A stretch of DNA of 64,000 nucleotides from the NCBI RefSeq assembly GCF_001693755.1, contig NZ_LYST01000048.1:1-64000 (forward strand). Direction: 5' to 3'. The DNA is from Gilliamella sp. wkB171 (GTDB lineage: Bacteria > Pseudomonadota > Gammaproteobacteria > Enterobacterales > Orbaceae). Of this stretch, positions 1 through 10,450 are shown one piece after another. Every line of letters begins with the position of its first letter. Position 1 is the first letter of the stretch. The notes beneath the pieces were generated by a model that saw only the letters and a list, made by a program, of their open reading frames with translations, was not told where the DNA came from and searched no databases. The position numbers were made by a program, and so were the translations under genes.

Positions 1-232
1 AATTTAGTGTTTCTATTTGTTGTCTTTATTATTTTAATCAATATCATTTGCTTATTTGGAAAAAAGCAGCAAATCTGACTCGATTAAAAAAATTATTGAC
101 AACTATAATGATAAAATTTTGAATATACAGATCAACAGTTTTGATTAATATTAGGCGGATTATCAAAATAATAAGCACATATTTTGTAGGTAATATAGCT
201 GGCTGACAAACGAATTAAAAGTAATTATTCAA

Positions 233-261
233 TTGAGACCTATACTTGATTCTGTTATACT
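233..261 (+). promoter_or_regulatory. Probable sigma-70 promoter of pyrG-eno
   Basis: A TTGAGA hexamer (233-238) and a TATACT hexamer (256-261) are 17 bases apart, close to the sigma-70 consensus. The site is about 95 bases before the pyrG start. No gene is visible in 1-354, so this leader appears to serve pyrG. The assignment is by motif only. Confidence 0.6.
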
Positions 262-333
262 ATCTTCCCGTCTGATTCATCGTATATTGTGTTGGTTTTT
301 ATGGTTTAAAAACGCACAATATTATTCTAATAA

Positions 334-1992
<1,659 letters not shown>

Positions 1993-2008
1993 TTTATTTT
2001 TACATTAG

Positions 2009-3340
<1,332 letters not shown>

Positions 3341-3370
3341 TTAATTTTTAACGAAAATTAATCGTTATTT

Positions 3371-3404
3371 AAAAACGGTGATAAATTCACCGTTTTTTAT
3401 TTTC
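3371..3404 (+). terminator. Rho-independent terminator of eno
   Basis: The inverted repeat AAAAACGGTG / CACCGTTTTT (3371-3380 and 3388-3397) has a 7-base loop and runs into a T-rich tract. It lies 31 bases after the eno stop codon and closes the pyrG-eno unit. Confidence 0.9.
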
Positions 3405-3566
3405 ATTTTATTTAATATAACCTTATATAAGGATAGTTGCACTGACTTATATTGTGTTGTACCCTTATTGCCTTGATTTTATGACTTATCTTTAATATTG
3501 CATATTAAGTAATACTTGAGTCATTTTATATTTTTTTAAATTAACCGAGTTTAGTTTTTTCTGATT

Positions 3567-4511
3567 ATGAATAATATTACAAATATGCCCCAGCCTAAAA
3601 GTAAATGGCAACTTTTTCATTGGCTTTGTGTAGGCAAACTTCCACTTAATGAACTTTGGCTTAAACCGACTTATCGGTATAAGTTCTTTTTTCGCACACT
3701 TTTTTTAAGCCCAATTACACTCAAATTGCTCGATAAATTGAGACAATATCCTTTACTTGGTTATTACCTTTCCTGCCAAACCAATTTACCTTGTAAATTA
3801 CAACGGCCGTATTTATCATCATGTTTGACACAAAAAGAGCGTTTAGCCGCTTTAGTTTATCATTATGATTTTTTATCAAAGCAATCCGGCAATATGTCTA
3901 AGGCTTTTTATAACCCAGAATCGCCTTATATTTTGGCTAATATCGACGCTAAAAACGAAACTAACATACAAATAGCTATTCAAGCACGGAATAAATATGC
4001 GCGTGAAGGTGAATTGAGTCTCTATTTTTATGATAATGACGGTATTGATTTAGCAACTTTAACCTTCACCCTTGTAGAATATCAAAAAAAATCTACGCTA
4101 TTTATTGCTGGTTTACAAGGAACAGGGCATCATGAAGCACGAAGTCGAGTACAAAAAGCAACAAAGCAGTGCTATGGACTTTTTCCAAAACGTGTAGCGG
4201 TAGAAGCGGCGTTAATTATTGCTAAATATTTTAATTTAGAACAAGTGATTGCTGTTGGTAATAACACACATGTGTACAATAACTGGCGATATAATAGCCG
4301 ACAAGAAAGAATCTTATCGGATTACGATGATTTTTGGTTAACAATTGATGGTAAACCAGATTCCAGAAACTTATTTATATTACCGACCGAAATTAATCGA
4401 AAATCGATTGACGAAATAGCGAGTAAAAAACGCTCGGAATATCGTAATCGTTATGCATTATTAGATCAGCTTAAAGTTAGCATTGAAGAAAGTTTATCCT
4501 CATTACGTTGA
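3567..4511 (+). CDS. VirK/YbjX family protein (DUF535)
   Basis: The 314-residue protein belongs to the VirK/YbjX (DUF535) family, seen from the C-terminal blocks ALVYHYDFLSK, LFIAGLQGTGHHEARSRVQKATK, LFPKRVAVEAALIIAK and NWRYNSRQERILSDYDDFW. Family members in Shigella and Salmonella affect envelope or virulence traits, but the biochemical activity is not known. No signal peptide or membrane segment is evident. The start is uncertain because no strong ribosome site precedes the first ATG, and a second in-frame ATG at 3585 is possible. In E. coli ybjX is also close to lysO (ybjE), which follows here after 82 bases. Confidence 0.85.
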   Translation: MNNITNMPQPKSKWQLFHWLCVGKLPLNELWLKPTYRYKFFFRTLFLSPITLKLLDKLRQYPLLGYYLSCQTNLPCKLQRPYLSSCLTQKERLAALVYHYDFLSKQSGNMSKAFYNPESPYILANIDAKNETNIQIAIQARNKYAREGELSLYFYDNDGIDLATLTFTLVEYQKKSTLFIAGLQGTGHHEARSRVQKATKQCYGLFPKRVAVEAALIIAKYFNLEQVIAVGNNTHVYNNWRYNSRQERILSDYDDFWLTIDGKPDSRNLFILPTEINRKSIDEIASKKRSEYRNRYALLDQLKVSIEESLSSLR

Positions 4512-4593
4512 TAATGAGGATATATTGGAGCAGAGTTTTATTTCTAATTTTTATAACTATAATATTTGAAGATAAACATGGAAAGGAATAAAA

Positions 4594-5502
4594 ATGTATT
4601 ATGGTATTTTGATTGCATTTGTCCCATTGTGTTTAGGTTATTTGATTAAGATTAAAGATCAAAAATGGCTAGCCAAAATTAATCAGATACTTGGCTATAT
4701 GGTCTATTTTATTCTTTTTATCATGGGGGCTGAATTAGCTCAGTTAGACAATTTAATCACAAATTTACAACATATTTTGATCTATACCGCTGTTGTTTTT
4801 GCCTGTACTTTTGGTGGTAATTTTTTGGCATTAATCTTATTTGATCTATTTTTGCCTTGGAAAACAGCGAATACCCGCTCGTCGTTTGAATCTCGTTTTA
4901 AATTGATTTTTGAATCTTTAAAAGTATTTATTGCCTTGATACTTGGTTTTATTGCGGGCTTTTTACCTTTGTTTTTTTGGCAATATACTGGCAGCATTAT
5001 TCAAATAGTGTTAGTTTTACTTCTATTGCTCATTGGTATCCAGCTACGTAGTAACAATATCTCGTTTAAACAGATTTTGTTAAATAAAATTGGTTTAACG
5101 ACGTCTTTAGTCGTGGTCATAAGTACTTTTTTAGGTGGAATATTAGCTGCTTTTATTTTGGATTTTCCAACTCGTGTTGGGCTTGCTATGTCATCGGGAT
5201 TTGGCTGGTATTCTTTGTCCTTAGTTTTGATGACAGAAGCGCATGGTCCAATCATTGGTAGTGCAACCTTTTTAAATGATATTTTGCGTGAATTGTGTGC
5301 AATAATTCTTATTCCAACCTTAATAAGACGCTATAAACTTACTGCGTTAGGTTTGTGTGGCGCAACTTCTATGGACTTTACTTTACCAATGTTACAAAAA
5401 GGCGCCGGCATCACTATTGTGCCACCAGCAATTGTACAAGGGTTTGTATTGACTTTATTAATGCCAATATTAATGACACTTTTCAATTATGGTGGATTTT
5501 AA
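4594..5502 (+). CDS. lysO: Lysine exporter LysO family protein
   Basis: LysO (YbjE, DUF340) is an inner-membrane lysine exporter that also exports the analogue thialysine. The 302-residue product is almost entirely hydrophobic, with about eight predicted transmembrane segments. It shows the family blocks GFGWYSLSLVLM and GSATFLNDILRELCAIILIPTL, followed by GATSMDFTLPML. An AAAGGA ribosome site lies 7 bases before the ATG. In enterics lysO is controlled by ArgP; I see no recognisable site here. The neighbouring VirK/YbjX gene is also near lysO in E. coli. Confidence 0.9.
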   Translation: MYYGILIAFVPLCLGYLIKIKDQKWLAKINQILGYMVYFILFIMGAELAQLDNLITNLQHILIYTAVVFACTFGGNFLALILFDLFLPWKTANTRSSFESRFKLIFESLKVFIALILGFIAGFLPLFFWQYTGSIIQIVLVLLLLLIGIQLRSNNISFKQILLNKIGLTTSLVVVISTFLGGILAAFILDFPTRVGLAMSSGFGWYSLSLVLMTEAHGPIIGSATFLNDILRELCAIILIPTLIRRYKLTALGLCGATSMDFTLPMLQKGAGITIVPPAIVQGFVLTLLMPILMTLFNYGGF

Positions 5503-5560
5503 TGATAAAAGCATTAGTTGTATTCAACTCATAAATCACTCAGGCTAATTTAAAAACTAT

Positions 5561-5590
5561 TTTGCTAATTGAGTTAGTTCAATTAGCAAA
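5561..5590. terminator. Perfect 12-bp hairpin after lysO, possible weak terminator
   Basis: TTTGCTAATTGA (5561-5572) and TCAATTAGCAAA (5579-5590) form a perfect 12-bp stem with a 6-base loop. No U-rich tail follows on the plus strand, so it may be a weak terminator or an RNA-processing hairpin. The 580-base gap 5503-6082 otherwise holds only the operator-like sites upstream of dhaM. Confidence 0.4.
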
Positions 5591-5828
5591 GGACAGGATT
5601 AAATTAGCTGGTCATTTGTCTAAATATTAAATAGTTTTTAAATTCTTCTAAGCATCAACATCAACTTATTCATTCCATTACTAAGTTTTAAAAGCAATTT
5701 ATTTATATTGTTTTGAAACTATCAAAAGTAGCAAATTAAGCTAGATTACCCGTGTAACTGTAAATATTGCATAGGGTGATGCTTTTTATCTTATTAGCTA
5801 ATCAATAATTGAATCTTTTGTTTTGCAT

Positions 5829-5867
5829 GTAAACTTATGCTCATTTTAACAAAATGGTTTTGAACAT
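5829..5867. promoter_or_regulatory. Candidate operator of the dha cluster, shared with the rpiB-like gene
   Basis: The 18-mer AACTTATGCTCATTTTAA at 5832-5849 recurs with a single mismatch (C to T at the ninth base) at 57031-57048, upstream of the RpiB-like gene. A half-site TGAACAT follows at 5861-5867. SorC-family regulators bind imperfect palindromes, and a SorC-family gene ends this cluster, so it is the natural candidate binder. The shared motif is seen directly; the regulator assignment is inference. Confidence 0.5.
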
Positions 5868-6082
5868 TTTTTTTACATCATCTATCAATCTGTTAACGAT
5901 ATTATTTTTCATATATCACGCTAATATAGTTAATTATTCTATTTTATTTTGCTATCAAAATTATCACTATCTAAAAGTTAGATCTGAATCACAAATTTAT
6001 TATAAAACAATTTCCGCCTTAATTTTATTCGATATAATTGAACAAAAGATTGTTAATGAGACATATGTTCAAAGGGGTAAGC

Positions 6083-6466
6083 ATGATTAGTATTATTTTA
6101 GTCTCTCACAGTAAAAAAATTACTGATGGATTAAAAGAAATGATCGAAGAGATGGTCGATTCAACCGGTGATGTAAAAATTTATTCAGCAGGCGGAACAG
6201 AGGATGGACGATTAGGAACAGATTCAGTTGCGATTTATAACATCATCGAACAATCAAAAGATCACAAAAATATACTGGTATTTGCTGATATAGGTAGTGC
6301 CATTTTAAGCACAGAAACCGCTATTGATCTTATCGAAGATGAACAATTAAGAAAAAAGGTAACGTTAGTTGATGCTCCCCTTGTAGAAGGCGCATTTGTC
6401 GCGTCAATACAAGCCATGGTTGATGAGGATGTTGAAGGTATTTTAGCTGAACTACAAAATATTTAA
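6083..6466 (+). CDS. dhaM: Dihydroxyacetone kinase phosphotransfer subunit, single-domain DhaM
   Basis: DhaM is the PTS-type phosphoryl carrier that rephosphorylates ADP bound to DhaL, so ketose phosphorylation draws on phosphoenolpyruvate through EI and HPr. The 127-residue protein is one EIIA-mannose-like domain with the phosphorylatable His9 in IILVSHSKKITDGL and the block FADIGSAILSTETAIDL. It lacks the HPr and EI domains of the three-domain E. coli DhaM and so resembles the Gram-positive type. The start at 6083 follows an AAAGGGG ribosome site; an upstream in-frame ATG at 6038 would add 15 residues outside the family. It is the first gene of the cluster. Confidence 0.9.
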   Translation: MISIILVSHSKKITDGLKEMIEEMVDSTGDVKIYSAGGTEDGRLGTDSVAIYNIIEQSKDHKNILVFADIGSAILSTETAIDLIEDEQLRKKVTLVDAPLVEGAFVASIQAMVDEDVEGILAELQNI

Positions 6467-6481
6467 AAAGTGAGCGTTAGG

Positions 6482-6955
6482 ATGAAATTTTTTCGAAGCT
6501 TTGTGGGTTATTGTATCGCTGGAATGATTGTAATGTCAGTGTGGTCACAATTAGGTACTTACGGCATTTTCGGTGGTTTTTTGGCGGCGGTAATCATTAT
6601 TGGTCCAATGTGGTATATGAATCATTATATCAATCTGACTGGCAATGAAGATGATGCTGCTTTTGTTGATATGGGACTTGCCATTGCAGTATGTGGCATT
6701 ATGCGTGATACCTTTATTCAAGGTGGACATGCATTTGTCTCTTCTTTACCTACCATATTGCTTGTGATTGTCGGCGCTACTTTAGGTGGTATTACTGCTG
6801 CTTTCATTGAAAAAGATATGGCGAAGAAAACAGAATTTATTAATGAGAATCCAAGAGAACCTGGTTTAAGACGATCTGATTTTGAAAAGTTGAAAGAAGC
6901 AAAAGAAAAGATCTTGCGTAGCAAACAAATCAAAGTTTTTCAAAAAAAGAAATAA
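6482..6955 (+). CDS. Membrane protein of the dha cluster, Lin0368-type putative glycerol transporter subunit
   Basis: A 157-residue membrane protein with about three hydrophobic segments (near residues 5-22, 27-45 and 80-105) followed by a basic C-terminal tail of about 45 residues. From context and general appearance it resembles the small membrane proteins (lmo0350/Lin0368 type) encoded beside dhaKLM in Listeria, which are annotated as putative glycerol transporter subunits. I recall that family from its neighbourhood, not from an alignment. A GTG at 6470 is an alternative start; AGTGAG before the ATG at 6482 is the better-placed ribosome site. The gene lies 15 bases after dhaM. Transport of a C3 or C4 polyol or ketose is inferred. 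Confidence 0.7.
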   Translation: MKFFRSFVGYCIAGMIVMSVWSQLGTYGIFGGFLAAVIIIGPMWYMNHYINLTGNEDDAAFVDMGLAIAVCGIMRDTFIQGGHAFVSSLPTILLVIVGATLGGITAAFIEKDMAKKTEFINENPREPGLRRSDFEKLKEAKEKILRSKQIKVFQKKK

Positions 6956-6977
6956 TTAGCTGAAATATAGGGAGCAA

Positions 6978-7331
6978 ATGATGATGTCAATTAAATTGGC
7001 TATTGCAACAATAATCGGTGGTTTTATCTTCCCTTTTGTTATACGCATGGCATGGGGGCGTATGGTTGACAATTGGGGACCAATTGGTGGTTGGATGGCG
7101 GCAGCATTTATTGTCGGTACTGTATGGTGCATTAATCATGGAATAGCAACGCCAATGATTACACAAAGTGGTTCAGTATGGGTCGATCAAGGGTTAGCCG
7201 CTGGTGTTGGGATTTGGGTAGCCTCAGCTTTAACCGGTGGAAACAAACGTAAATCAGTTAAAAATATTGTTGCAGCAGTCTGTGCAGGTATTGTTGGTGG
7301 GTATGTATTATCACTTTTTTTAGTGAATTAA
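6978..7331 (+). CDS. Second small membrane protein of the dha cluster
   Basis: A 117-residue protein with about four hydrophobic segments, including ATIIGGFIFPFVIRMAW and AAVCAGIVGGYVLSLFLV. It probably forms a pair with the preceding membrane protein, as similar pairs do in Listeria dha clusters. GGAG at 6971 precedes three consecutive ATG codons (6978, 6981, 6984), so the exact start is uncertain by one or two residues. Pairing and transport function are inferred from position; no catalytic motif can be seen. Confidence 0.7.
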   Translation: MMMSIKLAIATIIGGFIFPFVIRMAWGRMVDNWGPIGGWMAAAFIVGTVWCINHGIATPMITQSGSVWVDQGLAAGVGIWVASALTGGNKRKSVKNIVAAVCAGIVGGYVLSLFLVN

Positions 7332-7372
7332 GTAACAAGTAAAACATGTAAAGGATAGACCGAGGTGATGTA

Positions 7373-8371
7373 ATGAGAAGATTAATTAATGATGGCTATG
7401 ATGTTGTAGAAGAGATGCTAGAAGGTTACTGCTTAGCGCATAGTGAATATGTTGAATTAAAAAAAACGTGTAATCGCGTAGTCGTAAGCAAAAAAATCAG
7501 TACAGAGCCAAGAGTGAGAATAATTATTGGCGGTGGTTCAGGACATGAACCCGCATTTTTAGGTTATGTTGGCAAAGATTTTGCCGATGCGGCAGCAGTC
7601 GGTAATGTGAACACTTCACCTTCTCCTGAATATTGCTATGAAGCAGTAAAAGCGGTTGATTCTGGTAAAGGATGCTTATTTGTTTATGGTAACTATGCTG
7701 GCGATGTTATGAACTTTGATATGGGCGCTGAATTAGCGGCTGAAGAGGGTATCCGAGTTGAAACTGTAACAGTAACTGATGATATCTATTCTTCAAAAAA
7801 CATTAGTGATCGCCGTGGGGTAGCGGGTGATGTATTTGTGTTCAAAGTCGCTGCCAGTGCTGCCGCCAAAGGTTATGACTTAGATAAAGTTAAAGCTTTA
7901 ACCGAAAAAGCTAATGCCAATACTTATTCAATGGGCGTTGCACTATCATCTTGTACATTACCGGTTACAGGTGAGGTGATTTTTGAAATGCAAGAGGGTG
8001 ACATGGAAGTTGGCATGGGCATTCATGGTGAACCCGGTATTGAAAGAACTAAGCTAGAAAAGGCCGATGTTGTTGTTAGCCAATTAATCGATCATCTTTT
8101 ACAAGACTCCAAAATAAAAGCCGGTGATGAAGTGCAATTACTGATTAATGGATTAGGTGGTTTGGCATTGATGGATCAGTATATTTGTTACCGCAAAGCA
8201 CATCTTTTATTAGCACAAAAGGGCATTAAAATCTATAAACCACTAGTGGGCAATTACGTGACTTCGATGGATATGGTGGGGATGTCGATCTCTGTTATCA
8301 AGTTAGATGATGAACTAAAACAGCTATTAGACCATCCATGTGATGCGCCTTATTTTAAAATTGCTTATTAA
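7373..8371 (+). CDS. dhaK: Dihydroxyacetone kinase subunit DhaK
   Basis: DhaK binds dihydroxyacetone (or a related ketose such as erythrulose) as a hemiaminal on a histidine; DhaL supplies the phosphate. The 332-residue product has family length. The substrate-binding His218 is in GMGIHGEPGIER, and IIIGGGSGHEPAFLGYVG near the N-terminus is the other conserved block. GAGGTG precedes the ATG by 6 bases. DhaL follows after 18 bases. Related DhaK proteins in erythritol and threitol pathways phosphorylate erythrulose instead of dihydroxyacetone, and the two isomerases of this regulon make that worth considering here. Confidence 0.93.
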   Translation: MRRLINDGYDVVEEMLEGYCLAHSEYVELKKTCNRVVVSKKISTEPRVRIIIGGGSGHEPAFLGYVGKDFADAAAVGNVNTSPSPEYCYEAVKAVDSGKGCLFVYGNYAGDVMNFDMGAELAAEEGIRVETVTVTDDIYSSKNISDRRGVAGDVFVFKVAASAAAKGYDLDKVKALTEKANANTYSMGVALSSCTLPVTGEVIFEMQEGDMEVGMGIHGEPGIERTKLEKADVVVSQLIDHLLQDSKIKAGDEVQLLINGLGGLALMDQYICYRKAHLLLAQKGIKIYKPLVGNYVTSMDMVGMSISVIKLDDELKQLLDHPCDAPYFKIAY

Positions 8372-8389
8372 CTACCAAGGAGAGGAAAA

Positions 8390-9040
8390 ATGAGCGCCCT
8401 GATGCTAAATAAATCTTATTTTATCGAAACATTTAAAAAAATCGCCGATATGGTCGAAAAAAATCGTGACCACCTCAGTAAATTAGATTCTGACATTGGC
8501 GACGGTGATCATGGTATTAATTTAACCATAGGTTTTCGTGAAGTAGAAAAGCAATTGCCACTGTTATCTGACTCAACAGCAGATATTGCTGAATTAATGA
8601 AGAAAGTAGGAATGATTTTATTGAGCAAAGTCGGCGGAGCATCAGGGCCTTTATATGGTAGTTTTTTTATGAAAATGGCAAACCATACAACTGGAAAACA
8701 AGCTGTAACATTCAAAGAGTTTTGTCAAATGTATCAAGATGGCGTTGAAGCTGTCCAAATGCGAGGAAAAGCCGAACTTAATGATAAAACAATGATAGAT
8801 GCACTGATTCCGGGTCTTAAAGTATTAAACAATTATAAAGAAGGTGATGACCCTATAAAAACGTTAGAAATTTGCGTTGATGAAATGAAAAAAGGTTCTG
8901 ATTTAACTATTCCATTGGTTGCAAAAAAAGGGCGATCCATGCGATTAGGTGAACGAGCTATTGGACACAGGGATGCGGGATCTGAATCAGCTTGGATGAT
9001 TATGAATGAATTCTTACAGCAATTAAAACTCGAGAAGTAA
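8390..9040 (+). CDS. dhaL: Dihydroxyacetone kinase subunit DhaL
   Basis: DhaL is the ADP/ATP-binding subunit that passes phosphate from DhaM to the ketose held by DhaK. The 216-residue protein keeps the three magnesium-binding aspartates of the family, Asp33, Asp38 and Asp40, in LDSDIGDGDHG. The nucleotide-contact blocks GGASGPLYGSFF and the C-terminal GERAIGHRDAGSESAW are also present. A strong AAGGAG ribosome site lies before the start, 18 bases after dhaK. With dhaM at the head of the cluster the PEP-dependent kinase is complete. Confidence 0.93.
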   Translation: MSALMLNKSYFIETFKKIADMVEKNRDHLSKLDSDIGDGDHGINLTIGFREVEKQLPLLSDSTADIAELMKKVGMILLSKVGGASGPLYGSFFMKMANHTTGKQAVTFKEFCQMYQDGVEAVQMRGKAELNDKTMIDALIPGLKVLNNYKEGDDPIKTLEICVDEMKKGSDLTIPLVAKKGRSMRLGERAIGHRDAGSESAWMIMNEFLQQLKLEK

Positions 9041-9122
9041 TTCTCCAGAAGTAAATTAATTATTTTAATTGAATTAATAATAATTAATTAGTTAGTAAAT
9101 GTGTTTATAAGAGGATTTTAAT

Positions 9123-10235
9123 ATGGATAAGGTTTTTGTTAGTCCTAATAGATATGTACAAGGTAAAGATTTGCTGACTCGTGCAGAAGCATACATCAAA
9201 CCCTTTGGGACCAATTTTTTAATCCTAGCAGATAAGAATATTTGGAATATTGCAGCCAATCAACTAGCTGATTCACTCGAAAAAGCCGAATTATCGATTA
9301 CTAAAGCCATTTTTAACGGCGAATGTTCAATGGTAGAAATTAACCGATTACTTGATGAGTTTAAATCAAAAAAATTTGATGCAATTATTGGTGTAGGTGG
9401 TGGTAAAACACTAGATACGGCTAAAGCACTTGCAGCCAAATATAATATACCTAAAGTTTGTGTACCAACTACGGCATCAACCGATGCACCAACGGCTAAA
9501 GTTTCAGTCGTTTATACTGAAGATGGTGTTTTTGACTTTTTATGGCACCATTATAAAAATCCAGATTTGGTATTAGTTGACACTCGAGTGATTGCAAATG
9601 CACCGGTAAGATCGTTAAAATCAGGTATAGCTGATGGGCTGGCAACTTGGGTTGAAGCCAGAACCTCCATTCGCAGTTGCCATAAAACTGATGCTGGTGG
9701 TATAGCAACGATTGCTGGTGAAGCAATTGCCAGAGAGTGTGAAAAAACCATATTTGAGTATGCATTACTTGCTGTTGAATCGAATGAAAAGAAATTAGTT
9801 ACCCCAGCGTTAGAAGCTATTGTTGAAGCTAATACTTTACTAAGTGGTCTTGGTTTTGAAAATGGTGGTTTAGGTGCAGCTCATGCTATTCATAATGGTT
9901 TTACTGCCGTATCAGGTGATGTGCATCATCTAACGCATGGTGAAAAAGTGGCATATGGCACAATTGCTCAACTTGTGCTAGAAGGTCGACCAATTGCTGA
10001 GCTTGAAAGGTATATCGATTTATATATTAAGTTGGATTTACCAATCACTTTAGAACAAGTGCATTTAGATAAAATTACAGAAGAAGAGTTTCAATTGATT
10101 GGCGAAAAAGCCATTGCTCCAGTTGAAACTATCCATAGTCTGCCTTTTGCGGTGACGGCTGATGATGTTATACAAGCTATCAAAGCAACAGATTATTATG
10201 TGAAGAGTTATAAAAAACGTTTAGGTATCGCATAA
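9123..10235 (+). CDS. gldA: Glycerol dehydrogenase family protein
   Basis: GldA-type enzymes are NAD- and metal-dependent dehydrogenases that oxidise glycerol to dihydroxyacetone and also act on other vicinal diols. The 370-residue product carries the NAD-binding block VGGGKTLDTAKALA and the metal ligands Asp171 (SGIADGLATW), His254 (GAAHAIHNGF) and His272 (LTHGEKVAYG), spaced as in characterised GldA. Its place directly after dhaL suggests it supplies the ketose for DhaKLM. A comparable dehydrogenase (GolD) sits in the Listeria gol cluster. The true substrate, glycerol or a C4 polyol, cannot be told from sequence. A large hairpin follows before the next gene. Confidence 0.9.
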   Translation: MDKVFVSPNRYVQGKDLLTRAEAYIKPFGTNFLILADKNIWNIAANQLADSLEKAELSITKAIFNGECSMVEINRLLDEFKSKKFDAIIGVGGGKTLDTAKALAAKYNIPKVCVPTTASTDAPTAKVSVVYTEDGVFDFLWHHYKNPDLVLVDTRVIANAPVRSLKSGIADGLATWVEARTSIRSCHKTDAGGIATIAGEAIARECEKTIFEYALLAVESNEKKLVTPALEAIVEANTLLSGLGFENGGLGAAHAIHNGFTAVSGDVHHLTHGEKVAYGTIAQLVLEGRPIAELERYIDLYIKLDLPITLEQVHLDKITEEEFQLIGEKAIAPVETIHSLPFAVTADDVIQAIKATDYYVKSYKKRLGIA

Positions 10236-10336
10236 CACCAAAACAACACTTGCTTTTAGAACAACTATCGTTATTGCTTAAATAAGTTGCTTTTTGCCGT
10301 AATAATGAGAGTGTTGCTAAAACAAGATAAATGATT

Positions 10337-10390
10337 AAAAAATGGGGAAGAATAGTCAGGTAATAAATAACTATTCTTTAACCCATTTTT
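10337..10390 (+). terminator. Nested hairpin terminator or attenuator between gldA and the TIM-like gene
   Basis: AAAAATGGG at 10337 pairs with CCCATTTTT ending at 10390, and inside it GAAGAATAGT pairs with ACTATTCTT. The long stem ending in T residues should stop or reduce transcription from gldA, so the downstream isomerase and regulator may have their own promoter or lower expression. The gap 10236-10450 holds nothing else I recognise. Confidence 0.6.
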
Positions 10391-10450
10391 ACTATTGGAA
10401 GCCTATTAAAAAAAGCGATGAAAAGCATTACATCAATACAAGGATAAATT

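Noticed and set aside
6038-6082. Extended N-terminus for dhaM from ATG 6038
   Set aside because: The 15 extra residues precede the conserved IILVSHS start of the EIIA domain, and the good ribosome site lies before 6083.
5854-6090. 78-codon open frame upstream of dhaM
   Set aside because: It overlaps the dhaM start in another frame, has no ribosome site and AT-driven composition, and covers the region of the proposed operator half-sites.
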